Below are positions 9,558 to 18,775 of a DNA stretch of 64,000 nt, piece after piece. Below the pieces are notes generated by a model. That model was given only the letters and a program-made list of their open reading frames with translations, was not told the DNA's origin and searched no databases. The stretch is taken from contig NZ_JASCIQ010000002.1 in the NCBI RefSeq assembly GCF_029968035.1, forward strand, positions 310,001-374,000, read 5' to 3'. Made by a program: the position numbers and the translations under genes. The stretch is from Streptomyces cavernicola. Its GTDB lineage: Bacteria; Actinomycetota; Actinomycetes; Streptomycetales; Streptomycetaceae. Each line of letters begins with the position of its first letter. Position 1 is the stretch's first letter.

Positions 9558-11918
9558 CTAGTCGTTCACCCGGTCCTGCTCCTCCGCCGCGTCCTCACTG
9601 TCCTGCTCGTCCCTGGCCTGGTTGTCCCTGATCCGCCTGCGCAGGTTCTCCACGTCGGTCTGGATGCCGATGAGCAGTTCGTGCAGCTCGTCCAGCGTGT
9701 CCATCGGGACGATGGGGGTGTGGCTGCCGACTTCCGGCTCCAGCGTGTGCAGTTGGTCGAGGGCATCGCGCGCGGACTGGACGTTGAGGCGGAGGGTCTT
9801 ACGGTGCTCGACGGCACGCTGACTGGGCGGAAGCGTGCGGCTCGCGGGCCTGGGGGTGGGGACAGGGGCGGGGTGGTCCGGCAAGCTGTGGAGGCCGGAC
9901 TGTACCGCTCCGTTGGGCTCAGCACCCTCCCCGTCCAGCTTGTCGCCCGCCTGCTCCCCTCCCGCCGGTCCGGTCTGGGGCAGTGGCCCGGTGCCGTACG
10001 AGGCGGACGGTGCGCTGTCGGGCTTCGCCAGCTCGTCCGCAAGCTTGCGCGCACGGTCCGGGTCGGAGGCGGTGACGACATCCCACTCGTACAGCATCTC
10101 CGGGACCCCGTTGGCGTCCCGTGCGATCTTGTCCGGGGCGTCGAGGTCGACCTTGAAGTGGATGTAGGGCGGCCGGGCGGACGACTCAGCGGGACCCTTG
10201 CCGGTGAGGCTCTGCTTGACCGCAGCGTTCTGAGGCAGGTCGTCGCTGCGGAACGTGTTGGCGGCCCGTGCGAGAGTCCAGAGGCCGAGTTCGTTCTCCG
10301 GTGCCGAGAGGCCCTCGACGATCAGATGCGCGTCCGCGCGGAACGGCACACGGCCCTTGTCCATCGGTGCGGTCAGGGATGAGCCGACATTCCGTGTCAG
10401 CAGCTTGTCGGAGATCAACGCCACCCCGCCGGCCACCGCCAGCGTGCAGCGGGCGTTCATATCACCGGCCATCGCAGGCTCGATCAGTGTGGTGAAGTCA
10501 TCCGTCGGAACAGGCTGCCAGCCCTTCGTGACGTCGCCCGAGAGCACACCACCGTTCTTCCACGCATTGCGCGCCTGCTTGGTGACCAGCTTCTTGTGGG
10601 AGCGCCAAGGCAGGTCAATGATCGGCCCGAGGAGATCCCCGAAGCCCTTCATGCTCATGCGCTGACCGCCCTTGATGGCCTTGGCCTGGTCCTTGAGAAG
10701 CTCAAGGAGGTCGGGCTGTGTCAGGGCGCTCACCAAATACACGGCACGCCAGAGCGCGGTACCCGGGGGTGCCGTCTCGCCCCCGAACACCTCGGGCAGC
10801 TTGCTGACGGGGAGCCGGCCCACGGCCAGCCCGTACACGGCGTTCAGTTCCTCGGTGTCCCAGCGCGGATCGCCGAGCTGGATCACCCGCTTGAGTGCCC
10901 GGGTGATGACTTCCAGATTCTGGGCGGCGTCGTCCCACGGTTTGAACTCGACGTGCACGGCGGCCAGTACGGACCGGATCGCGTCATCGAAGAGGTCCTC
11001 GGGATCCAGCACGCGGCTCGCATGCCCGGCGACGCCGACAGCGATCTGCGCGGGCACGACATACGACTGCGCGATCTGAGCGGCGCGCGGCCCCGGGGCT
11101 TCGCCCTGCATCTCCTCGTCGAAATCGGCCCGCGTCTCCGTGCGCCACTGGGCCCGGCGCTCGGCGATCTGCTGCCCGACCTTCTGGGCGTCCGGCCCTC
11201 CGAGGAACTCCCCGAGAAGTACCTTCTGGGCGAGGGCTGCCGCGCCGTCAATGCCTTCATCGGGCCCGGCGAGCACGGCCCAGGCGCTGGCGAGCCGGGT
11301 GATGCCGTCCCGTACGGCAAGGACGTGCAGCGACTCCGTACCGTCCTCGAAGGTGATCTCCACAGGGTGAACGATCAGATTCCGCGTGACCGACCGGGTC
11401 AGGATGGACACCGCGTAATCATTGATCGAGAGCGTGCCGTGGATCGTCTGCCAGACGTGGTTCCGCAGGTGCTCGAGGTCCTGGTAGTGGTAGCGGAGCG
11501 CAGCGCTCGGCTGGCCGTCGTGCGTGACACCGTGCACCTGCGGGTCGGCGACCTCCATGACCTCCATGCCGGTACGCGGCTGGGGACCGGGGAAGAGCTC
11601 GGTCATCAGCACACGCGTGACGACCGAGCTCAGCCGTGCCCCCTCGACGTGCTCGGTCATCAGCAGCCCGGCGGACCCGTCAGTGGGCTTGCTGAGCTGA
11701 AGAGCCAGTGCTTCAGGTTGAGTTGAGGCGCGGGCGATGGCCTCCCAGGAACCATCCGGAAGCTGAACTTCCGGATTCTTGCTGCCCGCAGCGTGTACAG
11801 CGGCGATGTGTCCGTCCGTCGCTTCCGCAGGCAACTCGGTGGGGAAGTCGGTTACTTGAACGGTTTCCGAGCCCCAGTGGACGTCTATGGGGTGGGCAGG
11901 GAGCTGGCCAGCGGGCAT
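9558..11918 (-). CDS. Large accessory protein of unknown function with a ParB-like motif
   Basis: A 786-residue protein I do not recognise. The N-terminal quarter contains ITFEDGTESLHVLAVRDGITRL near residues 195-215, reminiscent of the DGxxR motif of ParB-like and DGQHR-domain proteins, but this is only a resemblance. A helical middle (residues 250-600) has no visible catalytic motif. A Pro-rich linker (about 640-700) leads to a C-terminal coiled coil (LDELHELLIGIQTDVENLRRRIRD). The ATG at 11918 has GGAGG 9 nt upstream; an in-frame TTG five codons earlier is less likely. It lies 113 bases downstream of the 240-residue gene, probably in the same transcript. Confidence 0.7.
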   Translation of the reverse strand: MPAGQLPAHPIDVHWGSETVQVTDFPTELPAEATDGHIAAVHAAGSKNPEVQLPDGSWEAIARASTQPEALALQLSKPTDGSAGLLMTEHVEGARLSSVVTRVLMTELFPGPQPRTGMEVMEVADPQVHGVTHDGQPSAALRYHYQDLEHLRNHVWQTIHGTLSINDYAVSILTRSVTRNLIVHPVEITFEDGTESLHVLAVRDGITRLASAWAVLAGPDEGIDGAAALAQKVLLGEFLGGPDAQKVGQQIAERRAQWRTETRADFDEEMQGEAPGPRAAQIAQSYVVPAQIAVGVAGHASRVLDPEDLFDDAIRSVLAAVHVEFKPWDDAAQNLEVITRALKRVIQLGDPRWDTEELNAVYGLAVGRLPVSKLPEVFGGETAPPGTALWRAVYLVSALTQPDLLELLKDQAKAIKGGQRMSMKGFGDLLGPIIDLPWRSHKKLVTKQARNAWKNGGVLSGDVTKGWQPVPTDDFTTLIEPAMAGDMNARCTLAVAGGVALISDKLLTRNVGSSLTAPMDKGRVPFRADAHLIVEGLSAPENELGLWTLARAANTFRSDDLPQNAAVKQSLTGKGPAESSARPPYIHFKVDLDAPDKIARDANGVPEMLYEWDVVTASDPDRARKLADELAKPDSAPSASYGTGPLPQTGPAGGEQAGDKLDGEGAEPNGAVQSGLHSLPDHPAPVPTPRPASRTLPPSQRAVEHRKTLRLNVQSARDALDQLHTLEPEVGSHTPIVPMDTLDELHELLIGIQTDVENLRRRIRDNQARDEQDSEDAAEEQDRVND

Positions 11919-12031
11919 GCGATGAGCCTCCAAACGGCTGGACCCCGGCTGGCAGGCCGGGGCAGGAGTGGGATGGGGCGGCGAGCCCGGCAGTCGCCGG
12001 TGAACTCGCCGCCCACGGCGTGGTGAGGGGA

Positions 12032-12754
12032 TCAGAGGGTGTCAGGGACAGTGGCCTCGGGCGGCAGCGGAGGCGGCCAATTCGGCTGCTGACCGGCCTC
12101 GTGCGCGTAGTTCCGGTGCAGGTGGAGGGCGCGAGCCAGGATCCGAGCGGGCTCCAGCAGGGCACGGACGTCCTTCTCCTCCATGCCCAGCAATTCCTTC
12201 AGCAGCGCCGAGCCCGAGGGCAGCCGCTCCGGGGCACTGCCCGGCGCCAGTAGGTACCAGCTGGGCCCTCCTGCCCAGGGGACCAATGCCAATCCGGAGA
12301 GCGAGGCCTCAATATGACGTTGCGTCAGGTAATGCAGCAGGTCGTTGACGGCCTCCTGGGTGTGCTTCCGCTTACGCATGAAGACGGCGCCAGGGGTCAT
12401 GGGCAGGTCGGCCAGAAGGGCAGCATCGCGCGTAAAATTCAACCGCGCAATTGAGTACGCGTGGTGAATTCCCTTCCATGGAGGTCCTGAGGCCCTGCGG
12501 CTCGCTGCAGGCGGGTCGGCGGCGGCCCGCCAGCCGTCGATGGCCGTGGGTATCTCCCGGTTCAGCAGGGACATGGTGCCGCAAGTGAGGCCGCTGCGCG
12601 GGCTGTTGGAGAGACCCGCGATGGTCAAGCGGATGCCACGGGGGCCTTCTGCAGCACTGCCCGCAGCTATCGCCGTACGCCCCACTGCCGTGACGCCCGT
12701 GGTGGGCAGGTTCCGGTGCGGGCTACGCGGGGTGAGGCTGGCGCTGCTGTTCAT
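12032..12754 (-). CDS. Accessory protein of unknown function (240 aa)
   Basis: A 240-residue hypothetical protein. ATG is preceded by GAGGAG with a 6-nt spacer, so the start is secure. The first 80 residues are low-complexity and Arg/Pro-rich. The C-terminal part contains FMRKRKHTQEAVNDLLHYLTQRHIEASLSGLALVPWAGG followed by LLKELLGMEEKDVRALLEPARILARAL, both predicted helical. No catalytic motif is seen. It leads the pair with the 786-residue protein and is flanked upstream by a 150-base gap with lower GC than its surroundings. Confidence 0.7.
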   Translation of the reverse strand: MNSSASLTPRSPHRNLPTTGVTAVGRTAIAAGSAAEGPRGIRLTIAGLSNSPRSGLTCGTMSLLNREIPTAIDGWRAAADPPAASRRASGPPWKGIHHAYSIARLNFTRDAALLADLPMTPGAVFMRKRKHTQEAVNDLLHYLTQRHIEASLSGLALVPWAGGPSWYLLAPGSAPERLPSGSALLKELLGMEEKDVRALLEPARILARALHLHRNYAHEAGQQPNWPPPLPPEATVPDTL

Positions 12755-12904
12755 CGACGACTCCTCGCAGGGCTCCGTGACCGCTGTGTCACGTGTTTCG
12801 TATGACAGTAGCGATTGCAGGAGAGTTGTGGAGCCGCTTTTAAGTGAACCAGCAGAAGATGGCTGGTTCTTGACGTTTAGTTACCTCTGCAGCGCAGGCG
12901 GTTG

Positions 12905-13243
12905 CTAGATCAGCCCCTTCTTCGCCCTGGGATTGTTCTCAAACAGCTGCGACACCGGACTCATACCGAATTTGTCCAGATTTGCGACAGCCGCGGCGAC
13001 GTCGGCCACCTCGCCGAGCAAACTGTCCTGCTGGATGACCCAGACGAACTCGTTCTCCGATACCGGCAACGTCCGCGGCAGTGTGGTGAGCCCGAGGCGT
13101 TCGAACTCCTGGCTGATCGTGGCGCACAACTCTACGCTGAGCCGGGCACGTTGCGGGTTGGCCAGCTCCTTGATGAAGCGCATCGATATGCGCTTCACGC
13201 CGTGGTCGACCTCAACAGCGTGCTTGATAATAGTGAAGTCCAT
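12905..13243 (-). CDS. Small accessory protein of unknown function (112 aa)
   Basis: A 112-residue protein (MDFTIIKHAVEVDHGVKRISMRFIKE ... ENNPRAKKGLI) without recognised domains. Its GC and codon use are visibly lower than those of the flanking chromosomal genes, which suggests horizontal origin. Its ATG is embedded in the left arm of a 15-bp perfect inverted repeat (13,238-13,270), so the repeat could act as an operator or block translation. It is the last gene of the three-gene islet before the conserved M18 peptidase. Confidence 0.6.
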   Translation of the reverse strand: MDFTIIKHAVEVDHGVKRISMRFIKELANPQRARLSVELCATISQEFERLGLTTLPRTLPVSENEFVWVIQQDSLLGEVADVAAAVANLDKFGMSPVSQLFENNPRAKKGLI

Positions 13244-13270
13244 AACTCAGTAATGTACTGAGTTATGGAC
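13238..13270. promoter_or_regulatory. 15-bp perfect inverted repeat over the start codon of the 112-aa gene
   Basis: The arms GTCCATAACTCAGTA (13,238-13,252) and its exact complement (13,256-13,270) are separated by 3 bases (ATG). The left arm contains the start codon of the 112-residue gene. The repeat is AT-rich against a >70% GC background and has no T-tract, so an operator or RNA hairpin is likelier than a terminator. Confidence 0.7.
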
Positions 13271-13318
13271 TCACTCTGCAAGGGTGGAAACCCCAACTCC
13301 GGTAGTGAAACTAGGAGT

Positions 13319-14611
13319 TCACCCCTCCAGGAACGCCCCGAGCGCGTTCGCGAGCAGATACGGGTCGGCCGTGCCGCACAGTTCGCGGGCGCTGTGCATC
13401 GACAGGATCGCGACGCCGATGTCGACCGTCTTGATGCCGTGCCGGGCCGCGGTGATCGGGCCGATGGTCGTGCCGCACGGCATCGAGTTGTTGGACACGA
13501 ACGACTGGAACGGGACGCCCGCCCGCTCGCAGGCCGCGGCGAACACCGCACGCCCCGAACCGTCCGTGGCGTACCGGTTGTTGACGTTGACCTTGAGGAT
13601 CGGGCCGCCCCCGGCGCGCGGCAGGTGCGTCGGGTCGTGCCGCTCCGCGTAGTTGGGGTGGACGGCGTGGCCGGTGTCGGAGGAGAGGCAGACGGTGCCG
13701 GCGAAGGCGCGGGCCTTGTCCTCGAGGGTGCCGCCGCGCGCGAAGACGGAACGTTCGAGCACGGAGCCGAGCAGCGGGCCGTCGGCGCCGGTGTCGGACT
13801 GCGAGCCGTTCTCCTCGTGGTCGAAGGCGGCCAGGACCGGGATGTACGGCAGGTCGTCCCCGGCGACGGCCGTGAGCGCCGCCGTACCGGCGTGCACCGA
13901 GAGCAGGTTGTCCATCCGCGGCCCGGCCAGCAGCTCCTTGTCGCGGCCGAGGTAGGCGGGCGGCTCGACGGAGTGCGTCATCAGGTCCCAGCCGGTGACC
14001 TCGCCCGCCGGGAGCGACAGCTCCTCCTCAAGGAAGCGGATCAGGTCGCCCTCGCGCGCGTCGCCGAGGCCCCAGATGGGCTGCATGTGCTTCTGCTTGT
14101 CGAGCTGCAGCCCCTTCTCGTAGATGGACCGGTCCATGTGGATGGCGAGTTGGGGTACGCGGAGCAGCGGCCGGTCGACGTTCACCAGGCGGGTCGTGCC
14201 GTCGCGCAGCGAGAGCCGGCCGGCGAGGCCGAGGTCCCGGTCGAGCCAGGAGTTGAGCAGCGGCCCGCCGTAGATCTCCACGGCCACCTGCCGCCAGCCG
14301 TGCGCGCCGCTGTCGGGCAGCGGCTTGACCCGCAGGTTCGGGGAGTCGGTGTGCGCGCCCACGATTCGGAACGGGGTGTGCGCGGCGGCGCCCTCCGGCA
14401 CGTACCAGGCGACGACGGCGCCGCCGCGCAGCACGTACTTGCCGCCGCTCTTCCCGTCCCAGGCGTCGGTCTCCTCGACCTGCCGGAACCCGGCCTTCTC
14501 CAGGCGCTCCGCGACGCTCGCCACCGCGTGGTACGGCGAGGGGCTCGCGCTGAGGAAGGACATCAGGTCGTCGGTGTGTCCCCGGTCGAACCGGGAGGGC
14601 GATGAGCTCAT
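13319..14611 (-). CDS. M18-family metallo-aminopeptidase (aspartyl aminopeptidase type)
   Basis: A 430-residue cytosolic di-zinc aminopeptidase that removes N-terminal acidic residues. Visible M18 signatures are VGAHTDSPNLRVKP (zinc-binding His-Thr-Asp near residue 90), AAFDHEENGSQSDTGADGPLL (Asp and Glu ligands and catalytic Glu) and the C-terminal HSARELCGTAD with a zinc-ligand His. The start at ATG 14611 is chosen because AAGGTGA lies 5 nt in front of it; a GTG three codons upstream overlaps that ribosome-binding site. The gene is complete and chromosomal. Confidence 0.9.
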   Translation of the reverse strand: MSSSPSRFDRGHTDDLMSFLSASPSPYHAVASVAERLEKAGFRQVEETDAWDGKSGGKYVLRGGAVVAWYVPEGAAAHTPFRIVGAHTDSPNLRVKPLPDSGAHGWRQVAVEIYGGPLLNSWLDRDLGLAGRLSLRDGTTRLVNVDRPLLRVPQLAIHMDRSIYEKGLQLDKQKHMQPIWGLGDAREGDLIRFLEEELSLPAGEVTGWDLMTHSVEPPAYLGRDKELLAGPRMDNLLSVHAGTAALTAVAGDDLPYIPVLAAFDHEENGSQSDTGADGPLLGSVLERSVFARGGTLEDKARAFAGTVCLSSDTGHAVHPNYAERHDPTHLPRAGGGPILKVNVNNRYATDGSGRAVFAAACERAGVPFQSFVSNNSMPCGTTIGPITAARHGIKTVDIGVAILSMHSARELCGTADPYLLANALGAFLEG

Positions 14612-14632
14612 GGTGTTCACCTTAACGACGTA

Positions 14633-14669
14633 CGCGGGCCCCCTCCCGGAGATGGGAAGAGGGCCCGCG
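14633..14669 (-). terminator. Hairpin downstream of the acyl-CoA dehydrogenase gene
   Basis: A 9-bp GC stem (CGCGGGCCC and its complement) with a further partly paired CCTCCC/GGGAAG segment lies between the acyl-CoA dehydrogenase stop and the start of the M18 peptidase gene. Both genes are on the minus strand, so it would end the upstream transcript. Confidence 0.6.
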
Positions 14670-14710
14670 CAGTGGGGGTGGGAAGGGTGCCGAGGGGCGC
14701 CGAGGGGTGC

Positions 14711-16546
14711 TTAGAAAGCGGCCTCGTCCAGCTCCATCAGGTCCAGGCCCGACTCGCTGGTGGACTGCGCGAGCTTGCGAGCGCCCGTGACGCCGGGCAG
14801 GACGTTGGCGGCGAAGAACTTCGCGGCCGCGATCTTGCCGGTGTAGAACGCCTTGTCCTTGGAGGAGGCGGTCTCCAGCTTCTCGGCGGCCACGGCGGCG
14901 CCGCGCAGCAGCAGGTAGCCGACGACCACGTCACCGGAGGCCATGAGCAGGCGGGTGCTGTTGAGGCCGACCTTGTAGATGTTCTTGACGTCCTGCTCGG
15001 TCGCGGCGAGGTCGGTGAGCATCAGGCCGACGATGGCCTCCAGCTCGACGGCGGCCTTGGCGAGCTGCTCGCGGGCGGCGGCCAGCTCCTCGCCGCCGGT
15101 GGAGACGGCCAGGAACTTCTTGATCTCCTCGGCCAGGCCGTTCAGGGCGGCGCCCTGGTTGCGGACGATCTTCCGGAAGAAGAAGTCCTGGCCCTGGATG
15201 GCCGTGGTGCCCTCGTAGAGGGTGTCGATCTTGGCGTCCCGGATGTACTGCTCGATCGGGTACTCCTGCAGGAAGCCAGAGCCGCCGAAGGTCTGCAGCG
15301 ACTGGGCGAGCTGCTCGTAGCCCTTCTCGGAGCCGTAGCCCTTCACGATCGGCAGGAGCAGGTCGTTGAGGGCTTCGAGGGCCTTGGTGTCCTCGCCCGC
15401 GGCTTCCTTCAGGGCGATCTCGTCCTGGACGGAGGCGGTGTGCAGGACCAGGGCGCGCATGCCCTCCGCGTACGCCTTCTGCGTCATCAGGGAGCGGCGC
15501 ACGTCGGGGTGGTGCGTGATGGTGACCTTGGGCGCGGTCTTGTCCATGAACTGCGACAGGTCGGTGCCCTGCACGCGCTCCTTGGCGTACTCAAGAGCGT
15601 TCAGGTAGCCCGTCGAGAGCGTGGAGATCGCCTTCGTGCCGACCATCATGCGGGCGAACTCGATGATGCGGAACATCTGGCGGATGCCGTCGTGCTTGTC
15701 GCCGATCAGCCAGCCCTTGGCGGGGTGCTGGTCGCCGAAGGTCATCTCGCAGGTGTTGGAGGCCTTGAGGCCCATCTTGTGCTCGACGTTGGTGGCGTAG
15801 GCGCCGTTGCGCTCGCCCAGCTCGCCGGTCTCGAAGTCGAAGAGGTACTTCGGTACAAGGAAGAGGGACAGGCCCTTGGTGCCCGGACCGGCGCCTTCCG
15901 GCCGCGCGAGCACGTAGTGAAGGATGTTCTCCTCCATGTCGTGCTCACCGGACGTGATGAAGCGCTTCACGCCCTCGATGTGCCAGGAGCCGTCCTCCTG
16001 CTGCACGGCCTTGGTGCGGCCGGCGCCGACGTCCGAACCGGCGTCCGGCTCGGTGAGGACCATGGTGGAGCCCCAGGTCTTCTCGACCGCGATCTGGGCC
16101 CACTTCTTCTGCTCCTCGGTGCCCTCCTCGAAGAGGATGCGGGCGAACGCCGGGCCGGAGGAGTACATCCAGATCGCCGGGTTGGCGCCGAGGATCAGCT
16201 CCGCGTACGCCCAGATCAGGGACGGCGGGGCGGTGGTGCCGCCGATCTCCTCGGGCAGGCCGAGACGCCAGTACTCGGAGTCCATGAAGGCCTTGTAGCT
16301 CTTCTTGAAGGACGCCGGGACGGGCGCGGTGTTGGTCTCCGGGTCGAAGACCGGCGGGTTGCGGTCGGCGTCCGCGAAGGACTCGGCCAGGTCGTTCTCG
16401 GCGAGGCGGGTGAGCTCCGACAGGACGCTCTTGGCGGTCTCGGTGTCCATCTCCGCGAACGGGCCGCTGCCGTACAGCTTGTCGCGACCGAGCACCTCGA
16501 AGAGGTTGAACTCGATGTCCCGGAGGTTCGACTTGTAGTGCCCCAT
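14711..16546 (-). CDS. Acyl-CoA dehydrogenase (FadE5-like, extended C-terminus)
   Basis: A 611-residue FAD-dependent acyl-CoA dehydrogenase that makes trans-2-enoyl-CoA in beta-oxidation. The length (about 200 residues more than the basic family) and C-terminal helical extension match the long FadE5-like actinobacterial class. Signatures include [17 protein letters not shown] (flavin/substrate binding, about residues 155-170), the ANVEHKMG segment and [23 protein letters not shown] near residues 450-475, the FAD-binding C-terminal motif ending in the YEGTTAIQ signature. The chosen ATG has GGAG 8 nt upstream. It is monocistronic. Confidence 0.92.
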   Translation of the reverse strand: MGHYKSNLRDIEFNLFEVLGRDKLYGSGPFAEMDTETAKSVLSELTRLAENDLAESFADADRNPPVFDPETNTAPVPASFKKSYKAFMDSEYWRLGLPEEIGGTTAPPSLIWAYAELILGANPAIWMYSSGPAFARILFEEGTEEQKKWAQIAVEKTWGSTMVLTEPDAGSDVGAGRTKAVQQEDGSWHIEGVKRFITSGEHDMEENILHYVLARPEGAGPGTKGLSLFLVPKYLFDFETGELGERNGAYATNVEHKMGLKASNTCEMTFGDQHPAKGWLIGDKHDGIRQMFRIIEFARMMVGTKAISTLSTGYLNALEYAKERVQGTDLSQFMDKTAPKVTITHHPDVRRSLMTQKAYAEGMRALVLHTASVQDEIALKEAAGEDTKALEALNDLLLPIVKGYGSEKGYEQLAQSLQTFGGSGFLQEYPIEQYIRDAKIDTLYEGTTAIQGQDFFFRKIVRNQGAALNGLAEEIKKFLAVSTGGEELAAAREQLAKAAVELEAIVGLMLTDLAATEQDVKNIYKVGLNSTRLLMASGDVVVGYLLLRGAAVAAEKLETASSKDKAFYTGKIAAAKFFAANVLPGVTGARKLAQSTSESGLDLMELDEAAF

Positions 16547-16666
16547 GGCGACGGCTCCGTAAGGGTTCGGGAGGCGGATTCTCATATACGTACCAGCAAG
16601 TAGCTACGATGATGCTACCCGTCGGTAATAAGGCGCAACCCCTGAACGCGGAACTGTGACGAGGCT

Positions 16667-17734
16667 CTAATCGGCGGACTTGTCCGGCGCGTTCGCTTGC
16701 GGCGGCTCGGACGCGTAGTGGGTGCGCAGCTCGGAGAAGATCCCGAAGGCGGCGGCGGTCAGCGGCACCGCGAGCAGCATGCCGAGGATCCCGGCCACCG
16801 AGGCGCCCGCGGTGATCGCCAGCATCACGACCGCCGGGTGCATCTGCACGGTCCGGCTCTGGATCACCGGCTGCAGCACGTGCCCTTCCAGCACCTGCAC
16901 CGCGAGCACCACGCCGAGCGCCCAGAGCGCGATGGCGAATCCCCGGTCGGCGAGCGCCACGAGGATCGCCACGGCCCCGGAGATGAACGCCCCGAGATAC
17001 GGGATGTACGCGCCGACGAAGACGAGCGCCCCGAGCCCCACCGCGCCGGGCACTTTCAGGATCAGCAGGCCGACGGTGATGAAGAGGGCGTCGATCAGCG
17101 CGATCAGGGTCGTCCCGCGCATGAAGCCCTCGATCGCCCCGAAGGCCTTGCGCCCCATCTGCTCCAGGGCGTCGCCGCGGCGCGGGACGAGCGAGTGCAG
17201 GGCGGCGACGGCGCGGTCGGAGTCGCGCAGGAAGAAGAAGACGAGCAGCAGCGCGAGGACGGCCATGGCGATGACCTCGCCGACGACGCTGACGCCGCTG
17301 ATCACCCCGGAGGCCGCGGTGCCGCCGAACTTGGAGAGCAGTTCCTTGGAGTTCTTCGCGAGGTCGTCGAGCGAGGTGCCGGCCGCGCCGAGGTGCTCGG
17401 CGAGCGACTTCGCGGCCTCGCGCAGCGAGGAGACGATCTGGTCCCCGGTGTCGATCAGCGCGCTCACCACGATGTACGTGGCGCCGCCCGCGACGACGAG
17501 CACGGCGAGGCAGGTCAGCCCGGCGGCAAGGGACTTGTTCACGTGCATCGCGAGCAGCCGCCGGTAGAGGGGGCCGAGGAGCGCGGTGCCGAGGAGGGCG
17601 AGCAGGACGGGGGTGACGGCGGTCTTGAAGGTGATGCAGAGCCAGACGCCCAGGCCGGCGAGGGTGGCGAGCAGCAGGGCCACGACGCACCAGGCCGCCA
17701 GGCGCCGGACGGGGGTCGGTAACAGGGTCTGCAC
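16667..17734 (-). CDS. AI-2E family (PerM/YdiK-type) membrane permease
   Basis: A 355-residue membrane protein with about eight transmembrane helices, the family's usual size. It has an N-terminal pair of helices, a long extracellular or periplasmic-type helical loop (about residues 95-150, SLREAAKSLAEHLG...), and the conserved GAVGLGALVFVGAYIPYLGAFI and HVLQPVIQSRTVQMHPAVVM regions that define the family. It may export a small molecule; the AI-2 link is only from a founding member. The start is GTG with a poor ribosome-binding site. It lies between the acyl-CoA dehydrogenase and the broken pirin gene. Confidence 0.88.
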   Translation of the reverse strand: MQTLLPTPVRRLAAWCVVALLLATLAGLGVWLCITFKTAVTPVLLALLGTALLGPLYRRLLAMHVNKSLAAGLTCLAVLVVAGGATYIVVSALIDTGDQIVSSLREAAKSLAEHLGAAGTSLDDLAKNSKELLSKFGGTAASGVISGVSVVGEVIAMAVLALLLVFFFLRDSDRAVAALHSLVPRRGDALEQMGRKAFGAIEGFMRGTTLIALIDALFITVGLLILKVPGAVGLGALVFVGAYIPYLGAFISGAVAILVALADRGFAIALWALGVVLAVQVLEGHVLQPVIQSRTVQMHPAVVMLAITAGASVAGILGMLLAVPLTAAAFGIFSELRTHYASEPPQANAPDKSAD

Positions 17735-17910
17735 CCTGCCACCCGATCACGGGCGGGGGGTTGCGGCACGTCGTCGGCTGCCGCCCGTGTGATCCCGCCC
17801 CGTCGGCTGCCGCCCGTGTGGTCTCTCCCCGCCCCGCCCCTTCCCGAACTGGGGCTCCGCCCCAGACCCCGCTCCTCAAACGCCGGAGGGGCTGGATTTC
17901 CAGCCCCTTC

Positions 17911-17931
17911 AGGGGCGCGGGGAACTGCGCG
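17911..17931 (-). repeat. Copy 2 of the dispersed intergenic repeat (inverted)
   Basis: An exact inverted copy of the 21-base core seen at 7,001 and 60,016. It lies in the 266-base gap between the AI-2E permease and pirin genes, which also holds GC-rich blocks around GGCTCCGCCCCAGACC and its complement near 17,980-18,000. No gene is seen in this gap. Confidence 0.75.
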
Positions 17932-18000
17932 ATTGGCCACGACGGTGCGGCAGCCGAAGAACAGCCGGGGCGGGGGGTCCGGGGGCGGAGCCCCCGGGGG

Positions 18001-18736
18001 TCACATTCCGTGGACTGCCGGGATCGTGCCCAGACGGCCCCGCTGGAAGTCCTCGAAGGCCTGCTGCAGCTCCGCCTGGGTGTTCATCACGAACGGCCCG
18101 TAGTGCGCCATCGGCTCCCGGATCGGCCGGCCGCCGAGGATGACGATCTCCAGGTCCGGCGTGTGCCCGTCCTGCTTCTCGTCCGCGCGGACGGTGAGCG
18201 AGGAGCCCGCGCCGTAGACCGCCGTCTGACCCATCTGGATCGGGCGGCGCTCCTCGCCGACGGTGCCGCGGCCGGCCAGGACGTACGCCAGGCCGTTGAA
18301 GTCCGAGCGCCAGGGCAGGGTGACGGAGGCGCCGGGGCGGACCGTCGCGTGGATCATCGTGATCGGGGTGTGCGTGATGCCGGGGCCCTCGTGGCCGTCG
18401 AGCTCGCCGGCGATGACGCGGAGCAGCGCGCCGCCGTCCGGGGAGGTGAGCAGCTGGACCTGGCCGCCGCGGATGTCCTGGTAGCGCGGGTCCATCATCT
18501 TGTCGCTCGCGGGCAGGTTGACCCACAGCTGGAGACCGTGGAACAGGCCGCCGGACGTGACGAGTTGCTCCGGCGGGGCCTCGATGTGGAGCAGGCCGGA
18601 GCCCGCCGTCATCCACTGGGTGTCGCCGTTCTGGATGGTGCCGCCGCCGTTGGAGTCCTGGTGGACGAAGGTGCCGTCGATCAGGTACGTCACGGTCTCG
18701 AAGCCGCGGTGCGGGTGCCAGGGGGTGCCCTTGGGT
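18001..18736 (-). pseudogene. Host pirin gene, 3' part (separated from its start by the element)
   Basis: The C-terminal ~244 residues of a pirin/bicupin protein (GTPWHPHRGFETVTYLIDG to the stop). The conserved pirin HPHRGFETVTY metal-ligand motif is present. At the junction an in-frame TAA supplied by the element stands directly before the Pro-Lys-Gly codons, so no full product can be made. The missing first 74 codons are at 54,954-55,174. In Streptomyces coelicolor the homologous gene (SCO3798) holds the phiC31 attB site. Confidence 0.93.
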
Positions 18737-18755
18737 TAGACCAGATGGGGGATCA
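18706..18755 (+). other. Left attachment junction (attB half + TTG + attP half)
   Basis: Bases up to 18,730 (GGTGCGGGTGCCAGG ... TGCCC) match the left half of the classic phiC31 attB. After TTG the sequence becomes GGTTAGACCAGATGGGG, which resembles a phiC31 attP arm. The integrase ATG is only 43 bases inside the element. Confidence 0.9.
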
Positions 18756-18775
18756 AACGCGTTAGAGTCCCCGCT

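Noticed and set aside
9681..11726. Plus-strand open frames opposite the 786-residue gene
   Set aside because: Codon bias and the clear ribosome-binding site favour the minus-strand frame; the others are Arg/Gly-rich antisense readings.
14672..16603. Very long open frame opposite the acyl-CoA dehydrogenase gene (and similar ones opposite the NHL-repeat gene, pirin/integrase region, SpoIIE phosphatase and aspS)
   Set aside because: They mirror real genes with strong family motifs, are compositionally biased and have no recognisable domain: shadows of high GC content.
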